DNA of 64,000 nucleotides from Bacteroidales bacterium (GTDB lineage: Bacteria; Bacteroidota; Bacteroidia; Bacteroidales; UBA932): NCBI GenBank assembly GCA_017437755.1, contig JAFRXI010000037.1, forward strand, positions 62,001-126,000, in the 5' to 3' direction. Position numbers and translations under genes: made by a program. Each line of letters opens with the position of its first letter. Position 1 is the stretch's first letter. Positions 63,701 through 64,000 of this stretch are shown piece after piece. Under the pieces are notes generated by a model that saw only the letters and a program-made list of their open reading frames with translations, was not told where the DNA came from and made no database searches.

Positions 63701-63756
63701 AGGACCATGCCATGCAGCAGCATGAATGCCGCCAGGACTATCAGTTTATTTTTCAT
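60724..63756 (-). CDS. SusC/RagA-family TonB-dependent transporter (second locus)
   Basis: 1010 residues. Signal ending VLHAQPP, carboxypeptidase-regulatory-like domain (ITVSGTITDTSGEPLPGAS...SDADGVYKFEF), plug with IDVLKDASATILYGEKGANGVIVV (family motif, joined from two parts) and a barrel ending in Phe (NLIVRPTF). It overlaps the upstream partial gene by 11 bases and the SusD start by one. The transported substrate is unknown, but the upstream probable protease suggests peptides. Confidence 0.97.
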   Translation of the reverse strand: MKNKLIVLAAFMLLHGMVLHAQPPGRITVSGTITDTSGEPLPGASVVLKGSGTGVMSDADGVYKFEFKPKAGEKKWVLVYGFVSMESKEVTVTGSCTRDVSLRSDSTLDEVIVNGFYSQPKESFTGVATVISGEQLVAASPTNLISGIAAMTPGMVIVENNAQGSNPNAIPSILIRGANSLVTNESEEGVNNPLIVLDGVEITMEELYDLDIFDIERIDVLKDASATILYGEKGANGVIVVERKAVEDAKVRLSYNFVPNFSIPDLSSYNLANAAQKLEFERLAGLYDTTDGSMDRAYDHKLKNVRRGVNTDWIHAPLRLPLSHSHSLSFSARSTNTDYRATMSLTDSYGVMKGDNRRKYGVGFQVGYHLRDKLTVTFHTNISLNSSKSSPYGVFSDYVALNPYETVYDENGEYIRNYYFDPFNTSSDKMSNPLYDATLSSFSKASNQSMTNSLQGRWNITKALYMTAQGNMSFNWGSNDDYISPDAAQYEGNTDLARRGQYTFSSRKGRSYDGKVVMNYGKSLGVKGSMFRISGGANIKYSHSQTSRGVGTGFLKDNLSDISFAMGYPPSGRPTGTDRIATEMGFFANANFSFRNRYFADGSYRSSGSSRFGSDNSFAPFWALGIGWHMHNEKWLKKLDWLETLTLRYSTGYTGSVSFDYYQAKTIYGYTADNQYYTGIGAIPKSMGNPDLKWQKKFNNNVGITAAFMDSRFNLSFDFYNNTTYDLLMPINLPPSVGVTSMYVNFGQINNRGFDFAASAQIIKKKDFFWNISVTGGHVMDRINNISSVLNGTSTNAVGVSAEDTITPKLLFTEGGSQFDIYAVRSAGIDPATGQEIFIKKDGSYTFTYDPKDRVAVGNTNPILRGSIMNTVRIKGFTFTLTTTYTFGSDFYNSTLQGKVEDVNPRRNIDARAYTDRWKNPGDLVRYLAISSRNETVNSQRFVEKKNELYFSNIQISYDFSGAWLKKLGLKKLCLGIGTSDLGYLSSVRYERGTSYPYCRSVNLIVRPTF

Positions 63757-64000
63757 TCAGGGCTGTTTGGATGTTGAAAAGGAGTGATTGGTAATGGACC
63801 TTGTCCGCACCTGAGGCGGCACCTTTGAGGAGCGACCTGATCCGGAGCAGTTCCCCGTAGAATACCTCCTTGGAATTGTCCACGGTACGCAGGTTGAGCT
63901 TATACTGCATGTTGTATCCGGCAGGACCGAAGGAGTCCAGCATCATGGATGCGGTGTATCCGTGCCCGTTATCGGAGTCGGCCTGGCGGAGGATGTCGGC
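63746..64000 (-). CDS. C-terminal end of a larger protein, probably a zinc metalloprotease
   Basis: The frame is open to the window end (ADILRQADSDNGHGYTASMM at the edge) and stops at 63746, 11 bases inside the SusC gene. The 84 visible residues are helical, with LLRIRSLLKGAASG and HYQSLLFNIQTALNEK at the end. That ending resembles DUF5117-type zinc-dependent metalloproteases of Bacteroidota, which often precede SusCD-DUF4843-PKD sets; no catalytic residue is visible, so the call rests on context and a remembered C-terminal pattern. Confidence 0.5.
   Translation of the reverse strand, partial: ADILRQADSDNGHGYTASMMLDSFGPAGYNMQYKLNLRTVDNSKEVFYGELLRIRSLLKGAASGADKVHYQSLLFNIQTALNEK

Overview
The window comes from an anaerobic member of the Bacteroidota, most likely order Bacteroidales. 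It is GC-rich for that group, so an Alistipes/Rikenellaceae-like gut lineage is plausible, but that placement is inference. The signs are two SusC/SusD loci, many lipoproteins with an SxC or GC lipobox, BIG2, GLUG and Fibrobacter-paralogous surface domains, and repeated Bacteroidota-type promoters (-33 TTTG, -7 TAnnTTTG) in the gaps. No rRNA, tRNA, transposase, phage gene or CRISPR array was recognised.

Layout. 1-3.5 kb: end of a subtilisin-like protease and two surface lipoproteins. 3.5-8.6 kb (minus): alaS, split by one in-frame stop, followed by a single reading frame that joins an LptF/LptG permease to methionyl-tRNA formyltransferase. 8.6-9.75 kb: the only long gene-free stretch, packed with tandem and inverted repeats. 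9.75-19.2 kb: housekeeping genes (TGS-uridine kinase-like protein, uvrA, metallo-beta-lactamase-fold hydrolase, a divergent pair of deoxynucleoside kinases, acyl-CoA synthetase). 19.2-26.4 kb (plus): first SusC-SusD-DUF4843-PKD-like operon. 26.4-27.9 kb (minus): trpB2 preceded by a Trp-rich leader peptide and an intrinsic terminator. 27.9-30.5 kb: a calcineurin-like phosphoesterase and a divergent lipoprotein gene cut by an amber codon.

30.5-37.2 kb is a hydrogen-metabolism block: maturases hydG and hydF on plus converge on the trimeric, probably electron-bifurcating [FeFe] hydrogenase hydB-hydA-hydC on minus. The minus operon's likely terminator lies inside hydF. HydF lacks the part of its G domain that normally carries NKxD. 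37.2-41.5 kb: TolC-like protein, divergent AraC regulator, OmpA-family protein. 41.6-45.3 kb: sugar MFS carrier, ROK kinase and OPA-type carrier in one operon. 45.3-50.9 kb (minus): a secreted endonuclease/phosphatase-fold protein, a 42-residue small ORF, a GLUG surface lipoprotein and umuD-umuC in one tight run. 50.95-52.0 kb: NagX-like acyltransferase. 52.0-64.0 kb (minus): end of a probable metalloprotease, the second SusC-SusD-DUF4843-PKD-like set, then a separately promoted trio (collagen-like, BIG2 and Fibrobacter-paralogous/fimbrillin-like lipoproteins).

The strongest points for follow-up are the LptG-Fmt fusion, the stop codon in alaS, the trpB2 leader, the HydF missing G4/G5, the GC-rich core element held between unrelated palindromic arms, and convergent genes that repeatedly share their stop codons.
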